A model generated the notes under the pieces. It had not been told where the DNA came from and ran no database searches. It was given only the letters and a program-made list of their open reading frames with translations. Shown piece by piece: positions 28,186 through 37,357 of a DNA stretch of 64,000 nucleotides. Origin of the DNA: CAWJAP01 sp963834365 (lineage in GTDB: Bacteria > Acidobacteriota > Vicinamibacteria > Vicinamibacterales > Vicinamibacteraceae); the NCBI GenBank assembly GCA_963834365.1, contig CAWIBS010000030.1, positions 62,001-126,000 on the forward strand, given 5' to 3'. Position 1 is the first letter of the stretch, and every line of letters starts with the position of its first letter. The translations under genes and the position numbers were made by a program.

Positions 28186-29754
28186 TCACAGCCGCCGGAC
28201 GACGTTGGGAAAGTCGCGCCAGACCGGCACGCCGCAGAACTTGGTGCCTTCGGTGCACCGCGGCGACACGAGACCGTTACGGACGACGCACGGCGGGCCG
28301 ATGAACCGGGCGAGTCGCGGATGCCTGGCACGGAGCTCGGCCACCTCCTCCATCGAGGCGTCGTAGATCTCCTCTTGCGCGTTGAAGCACGTTCTCATCG
28401 TCCACTTGTGAAGCAGGGCGATGAGAGGTCCCGACTCGAGGAAGCGGATGACCTTGGCGTTCGGCAGGAGGTACAGCGCGAGCTCGGGCGGCACGCCGAG
28501 CGCCAGCAGGCGATTCTTGGCCTCCCAGGCCGTCGTCATCGCCGAGACGTACTCGGCGAGCGCGGCAGGATTGTCGCGAATCATCCGCGGCGTCACGTAA
28601 TCGGGCGCCACGGTGTCGCTGAACGCGAGCAGCGGCCGCGATCCCGGAACCATGCGATGCCGCTGGTCCTGCGAGTCGGCGGTGTGGCTGAGACGCTTGC
28701 GGAACGTGTAGCTCGGATGCTGCAGCGTCCGCATCAGCGGCGAATGATAGGCGACGTTGAGCGTGTCGAGGCGGTAGGGATTGCGCGCCGGGTTGAGGAC
28801 GCGGTCGAGCGCTTCATCGGTCGGCAGATCCGCCTCGTCGGCCCCGAAGACGACACGAACCGCCTCCGCGACGACTTCCTCGGCGTTCGCCGGCGCATCC
28901 ACGAGCACGGCGACCCGGCCGTTCATGCTGCGATCGAAGCGCGCGGCAAACGCGTCGCCGCCCGCCGCGGGCCGGGGGAACGCCCACTCGACCACCTCGT
29001 CATCGTCCAGGGCGACGACGTCGAGCCGCTCGATGAACGACGGGTCCAGGGCGCGAACGGCGGCGACCATGGCCTCGACCACCGCGCGCGCCTCGCGCGG
29101 CGTGTCGGACGCGCGCGCCATGCGCAGCAGGCGATAGAGCGTGATCCCCGAGATGGTGTGGACCATCGCCGTGAAGGCGGCGACGGGAATCACATAACGC
29201 GCCGTCTCGATCGCCTTCTTCTCGGCCTCGCGTTCGAGCGCCTTGAGACGATCGGCGCTCGCTCGAGGCGTGACGTGCCGCAGCTCCTTGAGGATGCGGA
29301 ACGTCTCGTCCTTGAGGAGCGCTGACAGCCGGGCGTAGCTGTGCCAGGCGGAGACGATCGCTGCCTCGAAGATCTCGAGAGCCTCGCCGCTCAGCTCGGA
29401 CGGCACGTGGGCGCGAGGCTCGCCGAGCTTCACGTATCGCTGGCTCTGCTGCTCGGAGTTGTAGAACGGATAGCTGTGCAGCGCGCTCCAGACGAAATGC
29501 CGCGAGACGTTCTCGAGGCCGAACTCGAAGGTCGCGTGCTGGTAGACGGTGTGGTGGCCCGCCTCGAACGTCAGCTTCCCGATCGTCTCGCGCTGGCGGT
29601 CGGTGACCTCGTGCGCCGCGATGACCCGCGGGGCGTAACACGTGCGCGCCGCGGCAATCGCGCCGTCGTAGGCCAGCGCCGGCGCGTTGCGCAGCGTGAC
29701 CTGCGGCGCGCCGGACTGGACCGGCATGGCGGATCGAGCCGGCGCATTCGACAC
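28186..29754 (-). CDS. thyX: Tandem-domain FAD-dependent thymidylate synthase-like protein (ThyX)
   Basis: Flavin-dependent dUMP methylation to dTMP is the expected role. At 522 residues it is about twice a normal ThyX (220-250). The first ThyX domain (about 20-240) has the nucleotide-binding motif region YQHATFEFGLENVSRHFVWS and then SEQQSQRY at 100-107, so the canonical RHR-x7-S-R motif is interrupted by an SALHSYPFYN stretch. The second domain (about 275-510) has LQHPSYTFRKRLSHTADSQD, a degenerate form of the same motif. It ends with a Cys pair region (SPRCTEGTKFCGVPVW). Long duplicated ThyX proteins exist in several phyla. No thyA is visible here, but the window is small. A second ATG at codon 10 is an alternative start. 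Confidence 0.8.
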   Translation of the reverse strand: MSNAPARSAMPVQSGAPQVTLRNAPALAYDGAIAAARTCYAPRVIAAHEVTDRQRETIGKLTFEAGHHTVYQHATFEFGLENVSRHFVWSALHSYPFYNSEQQSQRYVKLGEPRAHVPSELSGEALEIFEAAIVSAWHSYARLSALLKDETFRILKELRHVTPRASADRLKALEREAEKKAIETARYVIPVAAFTAMVHTISGITLYRLLRMARASDTPREARAVVEAMVAAVRALDPSFIERLDVVALDDDEVVEWAFPRPAAGGDAFAARFDRSMNGRVAVLVDAPANAEEVVAEAVRVVFGADEADLPTDEALDRVLNPARNPYRLDTLNVAYHSPLMRTLQHPSYTFRKRLSHTADSQDQRHRMVPGSRPLLAFSDTVAPDYVTPRMIRDNPAALAEYVSAMTTAWEAKNRLLALGVPPELALYLLPNAKVIRFLESGPLIALLHKWTMRTCFNAQEEIYDASMEEVAELRARHPRLARFIGPPCVVRNGLVSPRCTEGTKFCGVPVWRDFPNVVRRL

Positions 29755-29755
29755 G

Positions 29756-30281
29756 TCAGTCCCTCCGGGCAGTGGCGTAGCGCTCGAACTCCTCGAGGAA
29801 GGTCAGCGACTCGAGGGTGGTCATGCGGTCGAGGAAGAGCACGCCGTCGAGATGATCGGTCTCGTGCTGCACGACGCGGGCAGGGTAGTTCTTCAGGGCG
29901 ATCTCGAACGGCTTGCCCCGCCGATCGAGCGCATTGACGACGACCTCGCGCGCCCGCGAGACGCGGCCGCGGAGATCCGGGATGCTGAGGCAGCCCTCCC
30001 AGTCCTCGGCCCGATCGTCGCCGACGGGCGTGATGACCGGGTTCACGAACGGCACGATCTTCAGGTCGTCGCCGGACCCCTCGATGCCGGCGACGAAGAT
30101 TCGTACCGGCTCATGCACCTGCGGCGCCGCGAGCCCGATCCCCTCGGTACTCGACCATCGTCGCGATCATGTCGTCGATCAGCTTCTGGAAGCTCGCCGT
30201 GCGGACTTCCGTCGGATCGACCGCGCGCGCCTTCTGCCGGAGCACCGGGTGCCCCAGACGCGCGACCTTGAGAATGGACAT
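29756..30281 (-). CDS. def: Peptide deformylase (one frameshift)
   Basis: Removes the N-formyl group from nascent proteins. The start is MSILKVARLGHPVLRQKARA, and the three hallmark motifs are present: GIGLAAPQV, EGCLSIPDLRG with the metal Cys, and QHETDHLDGVLF with the HExxH metal site. The frame changes between VEYRG and IGLAAPQ at about 30140-30150 (GTAC next to a GGGG run). The span of 526 bases is 3n+1. Corrected length is about 174 residues, as usual. It is one base upstream of the thyX stop-to-start junction on the same strand, so def and thyX... run in the order aldolase, def, thyX. Confidence 0.92.
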
Positions 30282-30293
30282 GCCCGCGTCTCG

Positions 30294-31362
30294 TCAGGCG
30301 ACCGTGACCGTCGGGTCGAGGTAGACGTCCTGAATGAGATTCAGGATCGCCACCCCCTCGGCCATCGGTCGCTGGAACGCCTTGCGGCCGCTGATGAGCC
30401 CCATGCCTCCGGCGCGCTTGTTGATCACCGCCGTGCTGACCGCGTCCGCCATATCGTTGGCGCCGCTGGCGCCGCCGGAGTTGATGAGACGGATGCGGCC
30501 CATGTAGCAGTTCGCCAACTGGTAGCGCGTCATCTCGATCGGGTGATCGCCGGGCGTGAGCTCGGAGTAGACGCGCTTGTCGGTCTTGCCGAACTTCAGC
30601 GCGTTGAAGCCGCCGTTGTTCTCGGGCAGCTTCTGCTTGATGATGTCGGCCTGAATGGTCACGCCCAGGTGGTTGGCCTGGCCGGTGAGATCGGCGGAGA
30701 GGTGATAGTCCACCTTCTCGGTCTTGAACGCCGGGTTGCGCGTGTAGCACCAGAGCACGGTGACGCAGGCCGAGCTCGTGGGCGCGCGCGAACGCCTCGG
30801 TCACTTCCTGAATCTGGCGCGTCGACTCCTCCGACCCGAAGTAGACGGTCGCGCCGACCGCCGTCGCGCCCATCTCGAACGCCTGCTCGACGCTGGCGAA
30901 CATGATCTGGTCGAAGCGGTTCGGGTACGAGATGAACTCGTTGTGATTGAGCTTCACCATGAACGGAATCCGGTGCGCGTACTTGCGCGCGCAGACCCCG
31001 AGCCCGCCGAGCGTGGAGGCGACGCAGTTGCAGCCGCCTTCGATCGCGAGCTTGACGATGTTCTCGGGATCGAAGTACTGCGGCGCCGGCGCGAAGCTGG
31101 CGCCCGCCGAGTGCTCGATGCCCTGGTCGACCGGCAGGATCGACACATAGCCGGTGCCTCCCAGGCGGCCCGTATTCAGGATCGACTGGAAGTTGCGCAT
31201 GACCTGCGGCGAACGGTCCGTGTAGGCGAGCACACGGCTCACGTAGTCGGGCCCCGGCAGCTGCAAGTCCTTCTTGTCGAATCCCTTCGCCTGATATTTC
31301 AGCAGCGCGTCGGCGTCGGCGCCGAGCAGCTCGTACATCTTCGACGTTGCCACCGTGCTCAT
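30294..31362 (-). CDS. Class I fructose-bisphosphate aldolase, DhnA/archaeal type (one frameshift)
   Basis: Cleaves or forms fructose 1,6-bisphosphate via a Schiff-base lysine in the cytoplasm. The product of about 355 residues has the signatures TGYVSILPVDQGIEHSAGAS, PFMVKLNHNEFISYPN and GATAVGATVYFGSEES. After the frame change at about 30757 come VLWCYTRNPAFKT, GVTIQADIIKQKLPENNGG and MGLISGRKAFQRPMAEGV, the phosphate-binding C-terminal region. The span is 3n+1. The start MSTVATSKMYELLG is the second ATG of the frame. It lies 12 bases upstream of def on the same strand. Confidence 0.92.
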
Positions 31363-31424
31363 GATTCTCTGGAACCTCACACGGGCTGATCACGCGAGCC
31401 CGAAGCGCGTGGAGAACAGTATAG

Positions 31425-31650
31425 CTGGGCGACTCGGGGACTCGGCGACTGGGGGACTGGGCGACTAGGGGACTGAGCGACTGGGGGACTGGGCGACTGA
31501 GGGGACTGGGCAACTGGGCGTAAGACCCCTCATGGCTTTTGTCGCTCTGACTGGACCGGTTCAGCCTAGCCCCGCCCACTCGCCCAGTCCCCGACTCGCC
31601 GTGTCCCCCAGTCGCCCAATCGCCCAGTCGCCGAATCGCCCAGCCGCTTC
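31425..31650. repeat. Large inverted array of ~8-bp GACTGGGC words
   Basis: From 31425 to 31520 the sequence is a run of words such as GACTGGGC, GACTGGGG, GACTCGGG and GACTGAGC. From 31568 to 31650 runs the complementary array CAGTCGCC, CAGTCCCC, CAATCGCC. About 47 mixed bases separate the arms, so transcripts could fold into a stem of some 80 pairs with mismatches. The right array overlaps the 3' end of hpnE and is open in its reading frame. Confidence 0.85.
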
Positions 31651-32982
31651 CGCCGCCCAGCGGCCGCTGAGCACCGCACTCTCGATCGTGGCGGGCAGGC
31701 CGGTATCGACCCAGTCGCCGGCCAGCAGGAGGTTGGGGATGGACAGTCCGCGTCGCGGGGCGCGGCGGCTGTCCAGGGCCAGCGAGAACGACGCCTGCGG
31801 CTCGCGGACGACGGTCGCGCGCAGCAGGCGGGCTTCGCGCGCCGCGGAATGGCGGCTCTCAACTCCTTGAGGGCGATCGCGACCAGCGCCTCGTTCGAGT
31901 GCCGCAGAACCGCCTCGGCGCCGCTCGACACGAGCGACAGCCGGACGGCATCGTCATTCGCGGCCAGCCGCTGACCCCGTGGCTGGCGTTGCAGCTGTCC
32001 AGTTGTCGAACACCCATTGCATCACCCGCCCCGGCAGGCCCACGAACGCTCGCGGCAGCACGCGCCGATCGAGCCAGACGTTGACGGTCACGATGGGAGA
32101 GGCAGCCGTGCGGGCAGCCGCCTCGATCAAGGGAGCGAGGGCCCCGTCCTCGTCGCGCAGCAGTGACGGAAGCGCGTGCCAGGCAACCGCGGACACGACG
32201 GCGTCCGCCAGCGGCACCGGTTCGCCGCGGACATCGACGGTCGCCACGCGCCCGCCCCGTACGGTCACCTTCGCCAGCGCGTGCGTCCGCACCTCGCCGC
32301 CCCGCGCTTCGATGTAGGCGCTCGCCGGCTCCGCGTAGAGTCGATCCAGCGGGACGATGGGGAGCCCGAGCGCCGCATCGCGGGGCGCGCCGCCGATCAT
32401 GTCGGTGAGCACGCGGACGAACGGCGCGGCCTTCGCCGACGCGATTGGCTGGTTGAGCGCCGCAACGGCCAGCGGCTCCCAGAGCATCTCGACGAGACGC
32501 TCCGTCTGCCCCAGGCCGCGCAGCCAAGCCGCGACCGTTTCGTCCGGTCCAGGCGTTGGCTTTCCGCCGACCGGACCTCAGGACGCCGAGCACGTGCCGG
32601 AGCGCCAGGCGATCGGTCCAGCCAACGCCGGTCCAGCGCAAGACGCCCGCAGCCAGATGCCAGGGTGACGGCAGGTGCGGGCAGGCGAGGACGGATTCCC
32701 TGCCCTGTCGATCGATGAACGCGACCTCGAGGCGCGGCTGCAGGGCGACGTTGCCGGAGGCGCCAATCGTGTCGAGGAAGCGGAAGGTCTCGCGGTAGCA
32801 GCCGGCGAGCACGTGCTGGCCGTTGTCCACGGCCTCGCCGGTCTCGCGGTCGACGTGCGCGCTGGCGCGGCCGCCCAGCCGTCCTCGAGCCTCGAGCACC
32901 AGCACGCGGCGTCCCGCCCGCGCAGTTCCACCGCGGCGGACAGCCCCGCAAAGCCGCCGCCGATCACCACGACAGGGAACAT
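31566..32982 (-). CDS. hpnE: Hydroxysqualene dehydroxylase HpnE (several frameshifts)
   Basis: An FAD-dependent amine-oxidase-fold enzyme that reduces hydroxysqualene to squalene. The FAD-binding N-terminus is MFPVVVIGGGFAGLSAAVEL. Reading on across at least four frame changes gives LEARGRLGGRASAH, DNGQHVLAGCYRETFRFLDT, then MLWEPLAVAALNQPIASAKA, IVTVNVWLDRRVLPRAFVGL and finally LSIPNLLLAGDWVDTGLPAT with the C-terminal FAD motif. All segments are in order and conserved. This fits sequencing errors better than decay, though a pseudogene cannot be excluded. It is the last gene of hpnC-hpnD-hpnE. Its C-terminal tail runs into the word array at 31568-31650, so the true stop is uncertain. Confidence 0.8.
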
Positions 32983-33089
32983 GAGGGAGCGGTCAGCCGT
33001 CAGCGAACAGCACGCAGGGGGTCACGGTGGGTTCCAGCCGGTGGCTCGTGGGAGCTGGTACGGTCGCTTGTCAGTCTTTGGTCTCTGGT

Positions 33090-33165
33090 CTCTGGTCTCT
33101 GGTCTTTGGTCTTCGGTCTTCGGTCTTCGGTCCTTTGGTACTTGGTAGCTGGTAGCTGGTCAGCG
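33090..33165. repeat. Tandem 7-bp word array (GTCTCTG/GTCTTCG) after hpnD
   Basis: About eight consecutive degenerate 7-bp words (GTCTTTG, GTCTCTG x3, GTCTTTG, GTCTTCG x3) at 33090-33135 are followed by GGTAGCT words up to the hpnD stop. It lies in the 183-base gap between hpnD and hpnE. Words of the GTCTTCG type also occur at 5971-6027, 10255-10275 and 60185-60200. I see no gene in 32983-33165. Confidence 0.75.
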
Positions 33166-34063
33166 TCAATTGAGCGGCCCGCCGAAGCGCTTCGAGACCT
33201 CACGCGCCGCATCCTGCAGCGTCGCCCTGAGACCGAGCATCATGCGGATCCAGGTGCGTGCGGCGATCACGGCCCGCCGCTGGCGTGGAATGCGGACGAC
33301 CTCGCTGAAGACGTCGTAGTCCCGCCGCTCGATCTCGCCGAGGATCGCCTGGTAGATGCCGGACATGATCTCGGCCGCGACCAGCCTCCGCGCCTCGCTG
33401 CGCGGGATCGTGCGCGTCGCGCGCCGGTAGAAGTCATGCGCGCGCGCGCCCTGCCTCGCCAGCAGCGTCCTGACGGGCTCCGACCGCGGCTGGGTGCGAA
33501 TCAGATCCTCGCTGCAGCCGCAGCGCGTCGAGATCGTCGAGCGGGATGTAGAGCCGTCCGCGCTCGAGATCCACGGCCACGTCGCGCAGGATGTTCGTGA
33601 GCTGCAGCGCGACGCCCGAGATCGACGGCATAGTCGCGCGAAGCCGCTTCCTGGCACCCGAAGATCTGCGACGCAGACCAGACCGACGGTCGAGGCGACG
33701 CGGTAGCAGTACCTGATACAGCTCGCCGAAGGTCTTGTAGCGGCGGGAGCCGATGTCCATCGCCACGCCGTCGACCAGATCCTCGAGCGGACGCTGCGGC
33801 AGGTCGAAAGCGGCGATGAACGGCTGCAGCGCGACGGCCCTGCGGCGTCGCCGGTGCACCGCCGTCGAACAGCGCGTCGATCTCCGCGGCGCCACGCGTC
33901 CAGCCGCGCCATCGCCTCGGCCCGATCGCGGCTCGGTCTCCACCCGCATCTCGTCGACGGCATCGTCGATGGCGCGGCAGAAGTCCCAGACGGCGACGAT
34001 CGCCCGGCGCTTCGCCGGCGTGAGGACGAGAAACGAGTAATAGAAGTTGGTGTCGCGGCTCAT
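33166..34063 (-). CDS. hpnD: Presqualene diphosphate synthase HpnD (several frameshifts)
   Basis: Condenses two farnesyl diphosphates to presqualene diphosphate. The start MSRDTNFYYSFLVLTPAKRR leads into the first Asp-rich motif FCRAIDDAVDE. Further on are LQPFIAAFDLPQRPLEDLVD, YKTFGELYQ, and the second Asp-rich motif VALQLTNILRDVAVDLERGR. The C-terminus EIMSGIYQAILGEIERRDYD and SKRFGGPLN* is in another frame. At least five frame changes occur. The segments remain collinear and both metal-binding motifs are intact, so I read this as one real gene. The middle of hpnCDE. Confidence 0.82.
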
Positions 34064-34092
34064 CGGAGGCGTGCGACTCGAGCCGCCCAGTT

Positions 34093-34958
34093 CTACGCCT
34101 GCTCCAGAAGACCGCGCCACCGCGCCACGCTGAGCGCCGGCACGTCCCGGCGACCCGCAGAGCGGGACGCGTCGTGGAAGACGTCGAACCCGACCGCCTC
34201 GCACGCTCGAGGATCGGTCACGCCGCCGAGCCAGGTCACGCGCAGCTCAGGCGCAGGCGTCCATGGACCACGTCGCAGACCGCGCGGCCCTCCTCGAACA
34301 GCGCGCGCGTGCGCGCGGCCGCCGCGGTCAGCGCCGCGCGCCAGGCGGGCGACAGGTCGCCGCGTCGAGGTCGGCCTCGGCCGCGCCGCTCGCGCCCGAC
34401 ACGTCGGCGGGCACGTACAGACCGCCCGCGGCGCCAGTCGATCGCGAGATCCTGCCAGAAATTCGTCAGCTGCAGCGCCGTGCAGACCGCGTCCGACGCG
34501 CGATCGACGTCGGCCCCGCGGACGCCCGCGATGCGCAGCACCAGCCGCCCGACCGGATTGGCCGATCGCCGGCAGTAGTCGAGCAGGTCGCCCCAGGTCG
34601 CGTAGCGCGTCGTCGCGACGTCCTGCCGGAAGGCGCTCAGCAGATCCTCGAACAGCGACCGTGGCAGGTCGCAGACGCGGATGGTGTGACCGAGCGCCCG
34701 GAACACGTGGGCGTGCGCGTCGGGCGGACCGGCGCCGCCCGACGCGGACCGCGGCCAGAGCAGTCGCGCCAGTCGTCGAGCAGGCGGTAGCGCTCCTCGG
34801 CGGCGGGTCGCCCCTCGTCGGCGAAGTCGTCGGCCGTGCGCGCGAAGGCGTAGACGGCCGCGATGTGGGGCCGCATCCGCCCGCGGCAGCAGATACGAGG
34901 CGACCGGAAAGTTCTCGTAGTGCGCAGCGCGCGACGCAGGCGCTCGGCAGGATCGCAT
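34093..34958 (-). CDS. hpnC: Squalene synthase-like hydroxysqualene synthase HpnC (several frameshifts)
   Basis: Converts presqualene diphosphate to hydroxysqualene. Conserved parts are AAHYENFPVASYLLPR, then IAAVYAFARTADDFADEGRP with the first Asp motif. Next come FRQDVATTRYATWGDLLDYC and TALQLTNFWQDLAIDWRRGR with the second Asp motif. The C-terminus WLGGVTDPRACEAVGFDVFH and RWRGLLEQA* is in a different frame. Three or more frame changes are needed. The start is uncertain: the listed ATG gives MRSCRAP, but an alternative frame upstream reads HAILPSACVAR, closer to HpnC N-termini. It is the first gene of the hpnCDE set, 29 bases before hpnD, and divergent from mutY. Confidence 0.8.
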
Positions 34959-35066
34959 GGACGCCGGTGTCGAGCTCCGCTGGTATCTCGAGCCAACTCG
35001 AGGTCTATCCTATGGTCGCGGATGCTCGTGCCGCGACCCGGAAGTCGCTCCTCCGACTCCGCCTTC

Positions 35067-35759
35067 GTGAGCGCCAGCCCGTCCACTCTGCCCGACTGCC
35101 GACGCAGCTCGTCAGCGCTTCCGGCGGCGGCTGCTCGCCTGGTACCGCCGGCACGGACGCGACGCTGCCCTGGCGCACGACCGACGATCCGTATCACATC
35201 CTCGTGTCCGAGGTGATGCTGCAGCAGACGCAGGTCGATCGCGTGCTGCCGAAGTATCACGAGTGGCTGGCGCGGTACCCGAGCCTCGAGGCGCTCGCCG
35301 CGGCGCCCGACGACGGAGGTCGTGCGGACCTGGTATCCGCTCGGCTACAACATCCGCCCGCGGCGGCTGCAGACGATCGCGCGCGAAGCGGTCGAGCGCT
35401 TCGACGGCCGGCTGCCCGCATGACGAAGCCGACGCTGCGCTCGTTCAAGGGCATCGGCGCCTACACCGCCGGCGCGCTCCTGAGCTTCGCGTTCCGCCAG
35501 CGCGCCGCCATCGTCGACACGAACGTCGCCCGCGTGCTGTTCCGCGTGTTCGTCGGCGGACGGCGATCCGAAGTCCCACGCGATGAAGCGCCATCTCTGG
35601 GACGTGTCGCGCGCCGTGCTGCCGCACCGCCACGTCTTCGACTTCAACCAGGCGCTGATGGACTTCGGCGCGCTGGTCTGCACGGCGCGCAAGCCGAAGT
35701 GCCTGGTGTGCCCGATGGAGAAGGGCTGCGCCTCGTTCCCGTTCACACCCGGGAGTTGA
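35067..35759 (+). CDS. mutY: A/G-specific adenine DNA glycosylase MutY (several frameshifts)
   Basis: Removes adenine mispaired with 8-oxoguanine. Recognisable parts in order are LLAWYRRHGRD, LPWRTTDDPYHILVSEVMLQ with QQTQVDRVLPKYHEWL, and LRSFKGIGAYTAGALLSFAF (helix-hairpin-helix). Then AAIVDTNVARVLFRVFVG carries the catalytic Asp. The iron-sulfur Cys set is CTARKPKCLVCPMEKGC. Four or more frame changes separate them. The product ends shortly after the cluster, so it lacks the C-terminal MutT-like domain of longer MutY proteins. Interestingly a separate mutT-like gene converges on its 3' end. The start is a best guess among GTG 35067 and ATG 35022. Confidence 0.8.
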
Positions 35760-35790
35760 GGCGACACGATCGGCTCTCTGGCGCGCTCTG

Positions 35791-36186
35791 TCACGCCCAC
35801 CTCCGGCCAGCAGCGCGATCAACTCGGCGTCGGCAGCGGGAAACTCGAGGCTCCTCAAGCGCCCCTGCTCGACCCAGCGGATCTCCTGGCCGAGCCGCGG
35901 CTCCGGCTCGCCGTTGATGTCGCACGCGAAGAAGTGCAGCTCGACCCGCTTCACGCCGTAGTCGTGAACGGTCGACAGCAGCACGCTCGTGGACGTGCAC
36001 GTCGACGCCGAGCTCTTCGCGCATCTCGCGGCGCAGACAGTCCTCGATGCGACTCTCCCGGCTCGCATTTGCCGCCGGGGAACTCCCAGAGCCCGGCGAG
36101 GTGCGTGCCCTCGAGGCGGCGGGTGACGAGATAGCGTGCCGTCACGCTGCGACGACCGCAGCGGCGACGACGATGAGCGGCGTCAC
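35791..36186 (-). CDS. Nudix hydrolase, MutT-like (frameshifted)
   Basis: A short Nudix protein, probably an 8-oxo-dGTP or similar nucleotide pyrophosphatase. The segments are VTPLIVVAAAVVA, ARYLVTRRLEGTHLAGLWEF, PGGKCEPGES (start of the Nudix box GX5EX7REUXEEXGU), MREELGVDVHVHE (end of the box), and HDYGVKRVELHFFACDINGE. They lie in three frames. The GTG start at 36186 overlaps the ygfZ stop by four bases (GTGA), so the two are coupled. The stop is uncertain within about 30 bases. It converges on mutY, so both 8-oxo-guanine defence genes end in the same 30-base gap. Confidence 0.75.
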
Positions 36187-37209
36187 GAGGGGGGCACGAA
36201 GGGGAGCGTCGTGACGTGGGCGGTCCGAGGCGGCGACTCCGCCGACGCGTGACGACGGTGCCTGGCTCGGCCGCGTCGCGTGCGACGTAGCCGAGTGCAA
36301 TGACGCGGCCGAGCCGAGGGCGACCAGGCGGCGCTGGTGACGCGGCCGATCTCGCGGTCGCCGTTGCAGCAGCGGCGAACCCGACCGCCGGCACGTCGCG
36401 GGTCGCTCCGTCCCCCGGGTCGAACGTGAGGCCGACCAGCCGTCGCGCGACCCGGCCGCCGCCCCGGTGCAGCACGCGGATGATGATCTCCTGCCCGACA
36501 TAGCAGCCCTTGGTCTGGCTGATCGCCCGGTCCTCGATGCCGGCTTCGAGCGGAATCGTGTCGGTGTCCATGTCGGCGCCGAAGCGCGGCCGGCCCGGCT
36601 TCGATCCGCAGCGTCTCGAACGTGTCCGCATCGCCGTCGACGGCGCCGGCCTGCTCGAGCGCGGCGACGACGGCGGCCCAGGCGATCGGCCGGCGCAGTA
36701 GACGTCGAATCCTGGCCGCCCGAGCTCGCGCGTGCCGGCAACGATGAGCGTCGCGCCGTCGAGCTCGTCGGACACGTGCGCGTGCTCGGAGAGGGACGCG
36801 ACGCGATCGGCGATGTCGGGTGCGAGCTCGACCAGCACCCGCGCCAGGATGGCTGGCGCCTGCGGCCCGTGCAGGCCGAATCGCATCAGGGCGGCGTGAC
36901 GTCGCGGACGTGGACGTCCTCGGTGATGATGAACTGCTCGAGCCGCTCGAGGACCGCCGCCCGCCGGCCGCCGGGAACGTCGAGCAGGAGTCGATCCTCG
37001 AACGCCAGCACCCGCAGGTCGCTCACCATCCGGCCCTGCGGCGTCAGATACGCGGCATAACAGCCCTGACCGGGCTCGAGCGCCGCGACGTCGTTCGTGA
37101 GCAGCCCCTGGAGCCAGGCGACGCGATCCGGCCCGGTCACGCGCAGCCGGGCTTCCGACGATCGATCGCAGAGGATGGCGGCACTGTACGCGGCGTCGTA
37201 GGGAGCCAT
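36183..37209 (-). CDS. ygfZ: Folate-binding protein YgfZ/GcvT-like (several frameshifts)
   Basis: A tetrahydrofolate-binding protein that supports Fe-S cluster assembly or repair. The start MAPYDAAYSAAILCDRSSEA leads to RVTGPDRVAWLQGLLTNDVA, LTPQGRMVSDLRVLAFEDRL and then, after a frame change at about 36890, MRFGLHGPQA. Next come IAWAAVVAALEQAGAVDGDA (another frame), AGIEDRAISQTKGCYVGQEI with the diagnostic KGCYVGQE motif, and a C-terminal barrel ending VTTLPFVPPS. About four frame changes. All pieces are collinear and conserved. It is coupled to the Nudix gene downstream. Confidence 0.82.
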
Positions 37210-37259
37210 GTATTCTGGGTCAGGGACGAGGCCTCGGGCCTCAGGAATCAAGGCGGTTG

Positions 37260-37345
37260 GCCGGAGCTTCAGCTCCGGCGCGCCAGGGAATCAGGGATCA
37301 GGGAGCAGAATGCCCGTAGCCCGCAGCCTGTAGTCCGTAGCCCCG
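37260..37345. repeat. REP-like palindrome plus short word array
   Basis: GCCGGAGCTTCAGCTCCGGC at 37260-37279 is a perfect palindrome with the CTTCAG core. At 37308-37340 follow CCCGTAG, CCCGCAG, CCTGTAG and TCCGTAG words with no opposite arm visible. They lie between the divergent ygfZ and alpha/beta-hydrolase starts; nothing else is seen in 37210-37357. Confidence 0.78.
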
Positions 37346-37357
37346 TTCACCCAGCCA

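Noticed and set aside
31425..31650. Possible CRISPR array
   Set aside because: The periodicity is about 8 bases with no spacers of 25-45 bases, and the words are degenerate; no cas genes are present.
33854..35917. 687-residue open frame on the plus strand covering hpnC/hpnD antisense and part of mutY
   Set aside because: The first 400 residues are antisense noise of hpnC/hpnD; only the mutY portion is conserved.
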